Positions 1-7,495 of a stretch of DNA of 41,029 bases are shown here, one piece after another (position 1 is the first letter of the stretch; each line of letters starts with the position of its first letter). A program made the translations under genes and the position numbers. The notes below the pieces were generated by a model that was not told the DNA's origin, made no database searches, and saw only the letters and a program-made list of their open reading frames with translations. The DNA is taken from assembly GCA_018063245.1 (NCBI GenBank), contig JAGPBS010000016.1, positions 1-41,029 on the forward strand, in the 5' to 3' direction. This stretch comes from Alphaproteobacteria bacterium (GTDB taxonomy: Bacteria; Pseudomonadota; Alphaproteobacteria; JAGPBS01).

Positions 1-5
1 GCTTT

Positions 6-596
6 ATGGATACATTATCTGTCTATTTAACATGTGATAATATAGCCTGGATCGATATGGCGATGGCTGCTGAAGAGGCCCACGCAATTGCAATATTTAT
101 GCGCGCAGGAGCTTACTATCTTTATGATGTCAATACAAAGTCTTTGGAAGATAATTACGATCCGCGCTACAGTGCACTGCAATTCGGTACTTTAAGTGCA
201 GCCCGTGAGTATCTTTTGACCAAATATGAAAAGTATGCACAAGTAAAGGAGCCAGGTGATGGCTGTGTATTTTTTGTTGAACGCGGCGGAAGAGTACAAA
301 ACTATCCAACATGCACACAAGAAGAGGATCGTCTTAAATTTTTAGAGACTGTAAGGGCATTAAAAGCTTTTAAACTGAATGGCCAAAAACTAAAGGAAAT
401 TCAAAAAAAGATCTTCGAGACTGCACTCAAATTTGCAGCCGAAGGTAATGTTGATGCAGAATATCAGCTCGCTGAATGTTATGAGAAAGGCGAGGGGACA
501 GATCTAGATCTTTCTAAAGCGCTTGAATATTACGAAAGAGCAGCAAAGCAAGGCCATGAAGGAGCCATAGAGGCGCTAAAAAGACTTGAGGGTTAA
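6..596 (+). CDS. Sel1-repeat protein, probably 5'-truncated by the window edge
   Basis: The reading frame is open to the left edge and the ATG at 6 has no visible ribosome site, so the true start may lie outside the window. Residues about 135-194 form one to two Sel1-like (TPR-type) helical repeats, with the hallmark A-x-YQLAECYEKGEG and ALEYYERAAKQGH blocks, usually a protein-interaction scaffold. The N-terminal part is not Sel1. It has H26 in an HAIAIF strand followed by YYLYDVN (D41, N43), a spacing that recalls the His/Asp part of papain-like C58 (YopT-type) domains, in which case the nucleophile cysteine would lie upstream. That second reading is only a suggestion. The stop codon lies inside the terminator hairpin shared with ssb. 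Confidence 0.6.
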   Translation: MDTLSVYLTCDNIAWIDMAMAAEEAHAIAIFMRAGAYYLYDVNTKSLEDNYDPRYSALQFGTLSAAREYLLTKYEKYAQVKEPGDGCVFFVERGGRVQNYPTCTQEEDRLKFLETVRALKAFKLNGQKLKEIQKKIFETALKFAAEGNVDAEYQLAECYEKGEGTDLDLSKALEYYERAAKQGHEGAIEALKRLEG

Positions 597-609
597 CCTC
601 AAGTCTTTT
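579..609. terminator. Bidirectional terminator between the Sel1 gene and ssb
   Basis: A 13-bp perfect stem (579-591 with 597-609) encloses a 5-nt loop. The plus strand ends in T4 and the minus strand in a longer T run, so it can stop both convergent genes, more strongly ssb. The stop codon of the plus-strand gene (594-596) is in the loop. Confidence 0.7.
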
Positions 610-655
610 GTTGACGTTTGCTTTCCGTGGTTGAATTTTAACCAGGCCTATCAAC

Positions 656-1171
656 TCAAAATGGAACTTCGTCATCAAGATCTGAATGGCCTGATTTTGG
701 GCCTGCAGAAGGTTGCCCATAAGCGCCTGCTGGTGGGAAGCTTGAGAAAGAGTCGCTTTGATCATTAAAAGCCTGTCCGTTAGAAGCAGAGTTGTTGCCA
801 TAAGAAGATGAATCACCTGAACGGCCATCTAACATGGTCAAGATACCTGTGAAAGGGCGGAGAACAACTTCAGTTGTGTAGCGCTCTTGTCCTGATTGAT
901 CAGTCCATTTGCGTGTTTCCAATTGACCTTCAAGGTAAATTTTTGCGCCTTTTTTGAGATATTGTTCACAGATGCGCACAAGAGGTTCGCTTAAGATTGA
1001 AACACGGTGCCATTCTGTTTTTTCTTTGCGTTCACCAGAGGTTTTGTCTTTCCATGACTCTGATGTTGCAATTGATAGGTTTGCGACTTTTCCGCCATTT
1101 TGAAATGAGCGAACGTCAGGATCTGCTCCTAGATTGCCAACTAAAATAACTTTATTTACACTGCCTGCCAT
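656..1171 (-). CDS. ssb: Single-stranded DNA-binding protein
   Basis: SSB binds single-stranded DNA during replication, repair and recombination and recruits partners through its C-terminal tip. The 171-residue protein opens with [13 protein letters not shown] and carries an OB fold over about residues 4-110, including the W54/H55 region (TEWHRVS) and the [14 protein letters not shown] strand. A low-complexity Ser/Gly/Asn linker follows, then the acidic tip DLDDEVPF, the standard partner-binding end. Length is typical. An AAGAGGA ribosome site precedes the ATG. It is convergent with the Sel1 gene and divergent from tRNA-Leu. Confidence 0.97.
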   Translation of the reverse strand: MAGSVNKVILVGNLGADPDVRSFQNGGKVANLSIATSESWKDKTSGERKEKTEWHRVSILSEPLVRICEQYLKKGAKIYLEGQLETRKWTDQSGQERYTTEVVLRPFTGILTMLDGRSGDSSSYGNNSASNGQAFNDQSDSFSSFPPAGAYGQPSAGPKSGHSDLDDEVPF

Positions 1172-1302
1172 GATGAATGATCCTCTTGTTAAAATGAATT
1201 GTGATCAGGATACACAAGATTGTCAGAATTGCAAACAGAAATAAGCATCATGTTTCTTTTGTTTCGCGGCCTGATAAAAATCGATTTTTTGTAAAAATCC
1301 TC

Positions 1303-1331
1303 TTGTCAAAATGTGCTATAGACGATATCTT
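1303..1331 (+). promoter_or_regulatory. Predicted sigma70 promoter of tRNA-Leu
   Basis: TTGTCA (1303-1308), a 17-nt spacer, then TATCTT (1326-1331), about 32 nt before the mature tRNA 5' end. This is a motif match only. Confidence 0.4.
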
Positions 1332-1363
1332 ATATCCAATTCGTATGAATTGTCTCCTGAGAG

Positions 1364-1450
1364 GCCCACTTGGCGGAACCGGTAGACGCAAGGGACTTAA
1401 AATCCCTCGGCAGTAATGCCGTGCCGGTTCGAGTCCGGCAGTGGGCACCA
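1364..1450 (+). tRNA. tRNA-Leu (anticodon UAA)
   Basis: The acceptor stem GCCCACT pairs with AGTGGGC (1440-1446), followed by discriminator A and an encoded CCA. The anticodon loop CTTAAAA gives UAA between AGGGA and TCCCT. A long variable arm and the GGTTCGAGTCC T-arm fit a class II leucine tRNA. It reads UUA and UUG, codons that matter in an AT-rich genome. Confidence 0.97.
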
Positions 1451-1473
1451 TTTGAAAGAATGGTGCCTTTTTT
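1444..1473 (+). terminator. Terminator built from the tRNA-Leu 3' end
   Basis: GGCACCATT (1444-1452) pairs with AATGGTGCC (1459-1467) across a 6-nt loop, followed by T6. The left arm is the last acceptor-stem bases plus the encoded CCA, so the mature tRNA end and the terminator stem use the same nucleotides. Confidence 0.75.
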
Positions 1474-1490
1474 ATTGTTTCCTATTGCGA

Positions 1491-2774
1491 TTAAGACTTT
1501 TGACCCCCCTCTTTTGGAGAAAGTTGTTGTCTTTTGGAGTTGTTTCCATTTGCTGCTCTTACTCGTTTCTTTGGTTTTAGATCGCTTTCAGGAGAAGCTG
1601 AAGGTGCGTCACTCAACTCTTCAATAGATATGTTGTCAAGGGGTTGATCAGGTCGAGGGTTTGCTTTTGGTTCAGGGAGGAGAGAAGCCTGGCCTTGAAG
1701 AGTCCAGCGAATAACTTGATGATCTAAGCCTCTGGATTCAATCATCTCAATCCGGCAATGAAGGGCCTGAATTGAGGCATTGAATCTTTTTTCTAGTTTA
1801 GCGATTTGTTTTTGATGTCTTGCTTCCTTACTGCGCATTTCGTCTTGGTGTCTTTCATCCTTTTTCTGTATTTCCTCTTGATGTCTTTTTTCCATTGCCT
1901 GCATCTCCTCTTTATGGAGCGCTTCTCTTTCTTGCATTTTCAATAATATTTGCTGAAAATGATTATCGGGCCCTGGTTGTGTCCGTGCGTTTATCGCTGC
2001 TTGTTGCGCCTTGGCGGCTTCTTCTTGTAGTGCCTTAGTTTGTAGTTTTTTGATCTCTCTTTTAGCCCAGATGATACCATTCTTGGCCTCTCTAAATCCC
2101 TGAGTCGCTGCTTTTTTAAACCACTCAAGAGATTTGTGGAGATCTTGCGATACGTGAATGCCGTGTCCATAATACCAGCCGAGGTTGTATTGAGCGACTG
2201 CGATTCCTTGTATTGCTGCTTTTTCATACCATTCGAAGGCTTTCGCTCGGTTTTTGGGAGTTCCTTGGCCTTGATCATAGAGCGAGGCTAATCTTGTTTG
2301 AGCTTTAGCGATCCCTTGTTCGGCGGCTTGTTGATAATAATAGATCGCTTCTATAAGATTTTTCTCCATAGCAATGCCAAATTGAGAACAGATAGCCAAA
2401 TTCCATTGCGCGGGAGCAAAGCCTTGCTCAGCAGAGAGCTTCATGAGTTTGAGACCTTCATCACTATTGAATTCATGGTCGGTTAGTGTCATTGGTAAGT
2501 AGCCAGATGGAATGATAAAGCGACAAGCTCTTATATAATTCATGAAACCAGTATTGTCTTTAAGGTCTGTAGGGAGGTTGACTTGTTGAGAGAGTGAGAG
2601 GTAGGCTATCGATCTTTCAAATAATTTCAGATTGTGAATTGTGATATCATGTTTTCGAACTTCTATTCTTTTAGGTAGTTTGGAGCTGACAATAAGGTGG
2701 CCTCCCTTATTTAGCTCATAAAGATCGAAAGTAAAAACCTGCGGCTGTGTTTGAACGGGTTGTATATTGGTCAT
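1491..2774 (-). CDS. Sel1-repeat protein with hendecad coiled coil
   Basis: Residues about 104-232 hold three to four Sel1-like repeats (YYYQQAAEQGIAKAQ, EWYEKAAIQGIAVAQ, EWFKKAATQGFREA), normally a scaffold for protein contacts. A long coiled coil spans about 235-345. Within it, residues 284-327 are four tandem 11-residue units, three of them with RHQ at positions 3-5. The tail is Pro/Ser/acidic and ends in a basic cluster (KPKKRVR, then KRQQ) resembling a eukaryotic nuclear-localisation signal. No signal peptide or membrane segment is visible. Function is unknown; a secreted host-directed effector is possible but unproven. It lies alone between tRNA-Leu and tRNA-Arg. Confidence 0.85.
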   Translation of the reverse strand: MTNIQPVQTQPQVFTFDLYELNKGGHLIVSSKLPKRIEVRKHDITIHNLKLFERSIAYLSLSQQVNLPTDLKDNTGFMNYIRACRFIIPSGYLPMTLTDHEFNSDEGLKLMKLSAEQGFAPAQWNLAICSQFGIAMEKNLIEAIYYYQQAAEQGIAKAQTRLASLYDQGQGTPKNRAKAFEWYEKAAIQGIAVAQYNLGWYYGHGIHVSQDLHKSLEWFKKAATQGFREAKNGIIWAKREIKKLQTKALQEEAAKAQQAAINARTQPGPDNHFQQILLKMQEREALHKEEMQAMEKRHQEEIQKKDERHQDEMRSKEARHQKQIAKLEKRFNASIQALHCRIEMIESRGLDHQVIRWTLQGQASLLPEPKANPRPDQPLDNISIEELSDAPSASPESDLKPKKRVRAANGNNSKRQQLSPKEGGQKS

Positions 2775-2878
2775 TTTGCTTTTCCCATCATGAACAAGTT
2801 TAAAATTATAGAATATAATTGCATTTAAATATTATAAAATATGGAAAAGTCAAACCTGGAAAACGGTTGCCTTATAGC

Positions 2879-2990
2879 CTGCCTACGCCTCATCTTCGAT
2901 GGATGCTTCGGTAGACACTCCTACGTCTAACTTGCTTCTGGCTTGTCGCCCGAAGCTCGACTTGTCCTCCGAAGCTTTGGCATAGGAGGA
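2879..2990 (-). repeat. Dispersed CGAAGC/TAGGAGG repeat cluster behind tRNA-Arg
   Basis: Several degenerate copies of a short unit are seen. On the minus strand it reads CCTATGCCAAAGCTTCGG, followed by related CGAAGC and CCTACG pieces. The unit begins just after the 3' end of tRNA-Arg, and a relative sits just after tRNA-Ser (6148-6227). A third relative is nested at 29201-29231. No coding sense is apparent. Confidence 0.6.
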
Positions 2991-3001
2991 AGAGTATAGG
3001 G

Positions 3002-3078
<77 letters not shown>

Positions 3079-3118
3079 GCAAACTCTCATGATGAGAGAA
3101 ATTTTCATTGTAAAAAGC

Positions 3119-3451
3119 TTAGGCGGCTTTTACAGCAATGCCTTTTTCAGCTAAAAGAGTTTTCAATTCGCCATTTTGGAACATTTCTTTGACAATGTCT
3201 GATCCGCCAATAAACTCACCTTTGATGTAGAGCTGCGGAATAGTTGGCCAATTGGTATATTCTTTAATCGCTTGACGAATCTCATCATTTTCAAGAACAT
3301 TGACAGCATGAAAAGTCAAGCCCAGATGATTTAAAATCTGGCAAACAATTGATGAGAAGCCGCATTGTGGGAAATCAGGCGTTCCTTTCATGTATAAAAC
3401 AATATCATTGTTCTTAATGTCTCTATCAATTTGATCAAGAATATTTGTCAT
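3119..3451 (-). CDS. grxD: Monothiol glutaredoxin, Grx4/GrxD family
   Basis: Monothiol glutaredoxins with a CGFS motif carry a glutathione-ligated [2Fe-2S] cluster and work with BolA proteins in iron-sulfur trafficking. The 110-residue product shows K22-G-T, C30-G-F-S, the cis-proline loop WPTIPQLYIKGEFIGG and the SDI glutathione contact. The frame opens 12 codons earlier (3487), but the ATG at 3451 is preferred: it has GTGAGGC about 7 nt upstream and gives the family's usual length. No bolA is adjacent. Confidence 0.93.
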   Translation of the reverse strand: MTNILDQIDRDIKNNDIVLYMKGTPDFPQCGFSSIVCQILNHLGLTFHAVNVLENDEIRQAIKEYTNWPTIPQLYIKGEFIGGSDIVKEMFQNGELKTLLAEKGIAVKAA

Positions 3452-3532
3452 TTTAGCCTCACTGAATAAATTACATTCGTCATTCAATAGAAACTAAAGG
3501 CTTCAATATAAAAAGTCAAGGTATTCTTAAAA

Positions 3533-3569
3533 GAAAAAGCTGCATGATTCTTCAAGAATCGTACAGCTT
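3533..3569 (-). terminator. Terminator of the small unknown gene
   Basis: An imperfect hairpin (AAGCTG arms around GATTCTT/AAGAATC) lies just after the 3597 stop. On the minus strand it is followed by TTTTTCTTTT. Confidence 0.6.
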
Positions 3570-3596
3570 GACTCTATTTTTCATTAAAAAAGCAGT

Positions 3597-3857
3597 TTAA
3601 GACTGCGCTTTTGAGGTGCTGATTTTTACATCCATACCTCTAGTCGAAAAAATCTTTGTATCATGTTGTTTCACGTCTGTGAAGGCATCGGGCCGATACT
3701 TTTTAGCAGCCGATTGAAGTTGATTTGGATCAATTGCCAGTACAAAGCGACTTGTGTTTGTTTGATGCATCGCAATCGATTTTTTTAGCATATGAGCGAA
3801 TTTTATGCCGTAGTTTAACAAAGAAGGTTCACTTTTAATTTTATTTATCAATGACAT
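3597..3857 (-). CDS. Small hypothetical protein (86 aa)
   Basis: Not recognised. The product is basic and soluble-looking: an amphipathic N-terminal helix (about residues 1-30), a VLAIDPNQLQSAAKKY segment in the middle, and a Ser/Thr/Lys-rich end. There is no signal peptide, membrane helix or cysteine. Two adjacent ATG codons compete; the second (3857) is chosen because GGAGG is 5 nt from it but only 2 nt from the first. Being a real gene is supported by that ribosome site, an upstream TTGACA element (3968-3963) and a terminator right after the stop. The leader carries a 17-bp quasi-palindrome (3875-3891). Confidence 0.6.
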   Translation of the reverse strand: MSLINKIKSEPSLLNYGIKFAHMLKKSIAMHQTNTSRFVLAIDPNQLQSAAKKYRPDAFTDVKQHDTKIFSTRGMDVKISTSKAQS

Positions 3858-4040
3858 CATTACCTCCGATCAGTATGATCTTAAGTATCATAAATCTTGA
3901 AAACGAACACCGTGATAAAATTTATATCAGTTTATATCTTACATATATTTAAGGAATATGGATGTCAAATCCTTAATGGCTGGGTGACAATTAAACCATA
4001 TTTAACCTAAAAAGATTTTGAGGGTATTGTTTGGAGTTGA

Positions 4041-4421
4041 TTAGACAATTGGAGTCTTTTGGCCTTGATTATCAAGGGCTACATAAGTAAAAAGCCCTTC
4101 AGTGACTTGTCTTTCATCACCGCTTGCATAGTTTCTGACCCAGGCCTCAACCTTGATTTGAATCGAGGTCCTGCCAATTTTGGTAATTTCACAAAAACAG
4201 CTGACTTCATCGCCAACTTTTACAGGGTGATGAAATTTCATGGCTTCAATACCAATTGTCGTTACGCGAGATTTAGCTCTGATTTTTGCTTTAGCGGATC
4301 CAGCAAGATCCATAAGAGATAAAAGCCATCCGCCAAATATATCCCCATTCGCATTGGTATCACAAGGCATTGCCATCATTCGTAAAGAAGGTCCTGCATG
4401 AAAATCGGGTGTATCAGCCAT
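4041..4421 (-). CDS. yciA: Acyl-CoA thioesterase, YciA-type hotdog protein
   Basis: Hydrolyses acyl-CoA thioesters in the cytosol, recycling CoA. At 126 residues it is a single hotdog domain with the diagnostic YciA/BACH segment MPCDTNANGDIFGGW (residues about 18-32, catalytic Asp of GDIFGG) and then the hotdog helix LLSLMDLAGSAKA. The VTIGIEAMKFHHPVKVGDEV strand pair is also family-typical. It is monocistronic; both flanking minus-strand genes have their own terminators or promoters. Exact acyl specificity cannot be read from sequence. Confidence 0.9.
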   Translation of the reverse strand: MADTPDFHAGPSLRMMAMPCDTNANGDIFGGWLLSLMDLAGSAKAKIRAKSRVTTIGIEAMKFHHPVKVGDEVSCFCEITKIGRTSIQIKVEAWVRNYASGDERQVTEGLFTYVALDNQGQKTPIV

Positions 4422-4474
4422 TGTTTATCTTTCCTTTTTTATTGAGTTATCGTAACAAATAATGGTTAATAAGA

Positions 4475-4505
4475 ATGAAAAAAGGAGGGTTGTGACCCTC
4501 CTTTT
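4475..4505 (-). terminator. rpsD terminator
   Basis: An 11-bp perfect stem (4480-4490 with 4495-4505), TGTG loop, and a run of six T on the minus strand, directly after the rpsD stop codon. Confidence 0.82.
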
Positions 4506-4525
4506 CAATTCTATTGAAGTTCGAC

Positions 4526-5134
4526 TTATCGTGAGTAGAACTCGATAACCAAGTGTGGTTCCATTTGAACTGGGTAAGGAACATCTGACAAAAGCGGAAC
4601 GCGTGTCATAGATCCTTTGTGACCTTCAGTTGAGTAATAATCAGGAACATCTCTCTCAGCCATAGCTTGAGCTTGGATAACCATTGGAATTTGGCGTGAT
4701 TTTTCACGAATCTCGATCACATCGCCAATTTTAATTCTGTATGAAGGGATGTTAACGCGCTTGCCATTGACCAGGACGTGACCATGGTTTACAAACTGGC
4801 GAGCAGCAAAAACTGTTGGTACGAATTTCAAGCGATAAACAGCTGCATCGAGTCTTGTTTCAAGAAGGCCAATAAGGTTTTCTGATGTATCACCTTTACG
4901 GCGTGATGCTTCTTTATAGAGCTTAACGAATTGTTTTTCGCCAATGCTACCATAATAGCCTTTTAGTTTTTGTTTTGCTTTAAGCTGTGTACCATAATCT
5001 GTTGGCTTTTTACGGCGAACACCGTGTTGGCCTGGGCCAGATTCTCTTTTGTTCACTGGGCTTTTTGGTCTTCCCCAGAGGTTTTCGCCTAAGCGGCGGT
5101 CAATTTTATGTTTTGCGTCAATACGTTTAGACAT
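4526..5134 (-). CDS. rpsD: 30S ribosomal protein S4
   Basis: Primary 16S rRNA-binding protein that nucleates assembly of the 30S body. The 202-residue length is standard. The N-terminal domain contains the [21 protein letters not shown] block. The S4 RNA-binding fold spans about residues 90-155 ([41 protein letters not shown]). It is a single-gene unit here with its own terminator and a predicted promoter leaving a leader of about 117 nt, room for S4 autoregulation as known in other bacteria. Confidence 0.98.
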   Translation of the reverse strand: MSKRIDAKHKIDRRLGENLWGRPKSPVNKRESGPGQHGVRRKKPTDYGTQLKAKQKLKGYYGSIGEKQFVKLYKEASRRKGDTSENLIGLLETRLDAAVYRLKFVPTVFAARQFVNHGHVLVNGKRVNIPSYRIKIGDVIEIREKSRQIPMVIQAQAMAERDVPDYYSTEGHKGSMTRVPLLSDVPYPVQMEPHLVIEFYSR

Positions 5135-5257
5135 AGTATAATGAACCCTAAATATAAAGGTTATGCTTCCAACAATTCAATTTGCCGATCCCTCATTGGA
5201 TCAGAAATGACGGGGAATTCTTCGAAAAGAACACCCACCTGTCGGAAAATTCTGTTC

Positions 5258-5285
5258 ATCCTATCAAAATGAGTGCAAAAGTCAA
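5258..5285 (-). promoter_or_regulatory. Predicted rpsD promoter
   Basis: On the minus strand: TTGACT (5285-5280), a 16-nt spacer, TAGGAT (5263-5258). It predicts a start near 5251 and a leader of about 117 nt that contains a GATCC/GGATC stem. Confidence 0.5.
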
Positions 5286-5379
5286 GGTGTTTTTAATTAT
5301 TTTGAAAAAAAGACACTTGAATCCTTTTCTGGTGTGAAAAAAACTTTTAATCGAGAGAGAAATCTGTTTTAATCCTAGC

Positions 5380-5850
5380 ATGTTGTCTTTATTTGAAAAT
5401 TTATCGCTAAGTTTAAAATCCTCTGCTGGGAAGAAATCAGCTGAGGCTTTTCGTACGATTTCAGAGGTTTCACAGCTTTTGGATGTCAAGCCTCATGTGT
5501 TACGGTTCTGGGAGGGTAAATTCAAGCAAATCAGTCCAGTGAAGGCGAGCGGCAATCGTCGTTATTACCGCCAAGAAGACATATTGATTTTAGCCAAAAT
5601 TCGAGATTTGCTTTATAAGGAAGGCTTTACGGTTAAAGGAGCGCAGCAGGCGCTCACTGATGCTTTGAAGCAAGAGAAAAAAGCGACAAGTTCTGAGCCG
5701 ATTATAGAGCAGTCAGCTGATTCTATTGTTTTGCCAAATGAAGAAGTACAAGTTGTAAAATCAGCATTTTCTCAGGGCAAGAGGGATGCGCTTATTGATG
5801 ACATTCAGGCATCTTTGATGGATTTAAAGGCTTTTTTAAAGTCAGCTTAA
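5380..5850 (+). CDS. MerR-family transcriptional regulator
   Basis: Residues about 24-92 are a MerR-type winged helix ([54 protein letters not shown]). The rest is a short polar linker and a C-terminal helix ([20 protein letters not shown]), likely for dimerisation. No metal-binding cysteines are present, so it is not a metal sensor of the MerR/CueR type. In many alphaproteobacteria such a gene follows ihfA; ihfA is absent here. No good ribosome site precedes the ATG, so the start or a leaderless transcript is open. It is divergent from rpsD. Confidence 0.87.
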   Translation: MLSLFENLSLSLKSSAGKKSAEAFRTISEVSQLLDVKPHVLRFWEGKFKQISPVKASGNRRYYRQEDILILAKIRDLLYKEGFTVKGAQQALTDALKQEKKATSSEPIIEQSADSIVLPNEEVQVVKSAFSQGKRDALIDDIQASLMDLKAFLKSA

Positions 5851-5959
5851 TTATTTTATAAATTGCGTGATGATGATCTTGACATTTGACTTAGATAATG
5901 GTTTAAATGATGCATCATGTAAGGCACATATACATGAACGCTTTATGCCAACGACCAGA

Positions 5960-6032
5960 TAAAATTATACTATGAACGAGGAACGAAGTGTAGTTAACCT
6001 ACATGAGTGACGAGTGAAGCAGTAGAATTTTA
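5960..6032. repeat. 73-bp imperfect palindrome upstream of tRNA-Ser
   Basis: Outer arms TAAAATT-A-TACT and AGTA-G-AATTTTA are inverted copies. An inner stem GTGTAG/CTACAT closes the centre around TTAAC. GACGAG-like pieces flank it. The 205-bp gap it sits in otherwise shows only a TTGACA (5879-5884) with a weak TTTAAA 17 nt later, and a 12-bp palindrome at 5907-5918. Confidence 0.5.
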
Positions 6033-6055
6033 AAATGGGGTTTGGCACTATATCC

Positions 6056-6147
6056 GGAGGGGTGGCCGAGAGGCTGAAGGCGGCGGTTTGCTAAACCGTT
6101 ATACGGCGAAAGTTGTATCGTGAGTTCGAATCTCATCCCCTCCGCCA
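6056..6147 (+). tRNA. tRNA-Ser (anticodon GCU)
   Basis: Acceptor GGAGGGG pairs with CCCCTCC (6137-6143), then discriminator G and an encoded CCA. The anticodon loop TTGCTAA gives GCU, which reads AGC and AGU. The long variable arm is class II serine-type, and the T-arm GTTCGAATC is canonical. Confidence 0.97.
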
Positions 6148-6227
6148 GCCTACGCTAAAGCTTCGGCTGGCAGGCCGAAGATTTAACGAAGGCTGTCCGC
6201 CGAAGCACGTAGTGCGAAGGAGGGCTG
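6148..6227 (+). repeat. Dispersed CGAAGC repeat abutting tRNA-Ser
   Basis: Begins at the base after the tRNA CCA with GCCTACGCTAAAGCTTCGG, then a 7-bp hairpin (CTTCGGC, GCCGAAG) and further CGAAG pieces. Same unit and same orientation relative to the tRNA as behind tRNA-Arg (2879-2990). Confidence 0.6.
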
Positions 6228-6257
6228 TTAATAAAATCTCATAAAGTCACAATATCC

Positions 6258-6554
6258 ATGTATTATTATGTATATCTTATTCAATCTTTGCCTTATCCTG
6301 ACCAACGCTATGTAGGTATTACACAGGGCCTTAATAATAGGCTTGATGTCCATAATTCGGGTGGTTCTGTTCATACAGCAAAATATAAGCCTTGGGAGTT
6401 AGTGATGTATTTTGCTTTTAAAAACGAAAGTAAAGCAAGGCATTTTGAGAAATATCTTAAATCTGGATCAGGTCGTGCTTTTGCTCAGAAACGATTTTGG
6501 ATTTCTGATCTATCGTTTAAAAACGATGAGGCTATGTTGAATCGCAGCATGTGA
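6258..6554 (+). CDS. Small GIY-YIG nuclease-superfamily protein
   Basis: A 98-residue stand-alone GIY-YIG domain of the UPF0213/YhbQ type. Visible are the two signature strands (YYYVYLIQS and QRYVGIT, standing for GIY and YIG), R28 in LNNRLDVHN, H32, and a Glu in ARHFEKYLK. The last basic segment GRAFAQKRF is common in the group. These bacterial single-domain proteins are presumed nucleases with uncertain cellular role. It sits between the tRNA-Ser repeat and a racemase, with a 41-nt hairpin behind it. It is not a homing endonuclease of an intron as far as can be seen. Confidence 0.88.
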   Translation: MYYYVYLIQSLPYPDQRYVGITQGLNNRLDVHNSGGSVHTAKYKPWELVMYFAFKNESKARHFEKYLKSGSGRAFAQKRFWISDLSFKNDEAMLNRSM

Positions 6555-6555
6555 A

Positions 6556-6596
6556 GTGGATGCTTTACAAGCCCAACATAAAGCATGAAACTCCAC
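6556..6596 (+). other. Hairpin after the GIY-YIG gene
   Basis: ATGCTTTA (6560-6567) pairs with TAAAGCAT (6579-6586), and GTGGA (6556-6560) can pair with TCCAC (6592-6596) beyond a bulge. No T run follows, so it may be a transcript-end stabiliser or a weak terminator. Confidence 0.35.
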
Positions 6597-6624
6597 AACC
6601 CAACTTCTAAAAAAGGAAATTAAA

Positions 6625-7314
6625 ATGAAAACAATTGGTCTCTTAGGCGGAACGGGTTGGTCTTCAACTATCGGCTATTACAAAGCGCTCAATGAACTCG
6701 TCGGAGAGCGGCTTGGTGGCTTGCATAGTGCAAAAATATTGCTGAAAAGCATAGATTACCACGACATCATGAGTCATTACGGGAAAGATCATGATAAAGT
6801 TGCAGCGCTCTTAAAAATGGAGCTGCTTGAATTAATCAGCTTGAAACCTGAGTGCATTGTGATTTGCTGTAATAGTCTTCATAAATATTACGATCGCATT
6901 AAGCACGAGCTTCAAACACAGATCCCTTTTATGCATGCTGTCGAGCTTGTGGCAGAGTATCTGCTTACTCAAAATCAGAAGTCGGTTCTTTTGCTTGCGA
7001 CGACTTTTACCATGGAAGATGGATTTTTTGCACGCATATTAGAGCAAAATGGTATATCAGTGACGATTCCAACCAAAGAAGAAAGAGCTCAAATGCACGA
7101 AATTCATGACGAATTGATGCATAATATTGTGACTGACAAGTCTCGAGATTATTTTGCAGATCTCATCAAGAGGCATCAAAATCTCGATGCAGTTGTGCTC
7201 GGCTGCACGGAATATCCAATGCTTGTTGATGTTGCAAATTCAGTCCTACCTGTCGTCGATCCAGTCAAGCTTCAAGCAAAGGCTGCTGTTGATTTTGCTT
7301 TGGCTGATGCGTAA
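6625..7314 (+). CDS. Aspartate/glutamate racemase family protein
   Basis: A PLP-independent amino-acid racemase that uses two cysteines. The N-terminus MKTIGLLGGTGWSSTIGYY is the family's GGxGxxST-type loop. The first catalytic cysteine is in CCNSLH (C81 or C82, then N83). The second is in VVLGCTEYP (C194). Both halves are intact and the 229-residue length is normal. AAAAAGGAAA precedes the ATG. Substrate (aspartate, glutamate or broad RacX-like) cannot be fixed from sequence. It appears monocistronic. Confidence 0.9.
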   Translation: MKTIGLLGGTGWSSTIGYYKALNELVGERLGGLHSAKILLKSIDYHDIMSHYGKDHDKVAALLKMELLELISLKPECIVICCNSLHKYYDRIKHELQTQIPFMHAVELVAEYLLTQNQKSVLLLATTFTMEDGFFARILEQNGISVTIPTKEERAQMHEIHDELMHNIVTDKSRDYFADLIKRHQNLDAVVLGCTEYPMLVDVANSVLPVVDPVKLQAKAAVDFALADA

Positions 7315-7495
7315 GAACTAAAAATGAAGAAATTTTTTAAGGGACAGTGAGTCTGGGATACAGGAGCAACCCTCTTGAGACCAACCCCAACGCATATTCA
7401 ATGCCACAGCAAAAGGCTATTATTCATTCATTTTTAACTGTTTGTTTTTATAATGAAATTCCAAGAACGAATAACATAAAACTAAGGAGTCTACA

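Noticed and set aside
1370-1627. Open frame starting inside tRNA-Leu
   Set aside because: It begins within the tRNA and overlaps the Sel1 gene tail antisense; composition is not protein-like.
6258-6554. GIY-YIG gene as a homing endonuclease of a tRNA intron
   Set aside because: The tRNA-Ser is continuous, no intron or inserted host gene is seen, and the protein matches the small bacterial UPF0213-type group.
7324-7350. Minicistron of eight codons (MKKFFKGQ) before the copper operon
   Set aside because: Too short to support; no ribosome site and no attenuator structure around it.
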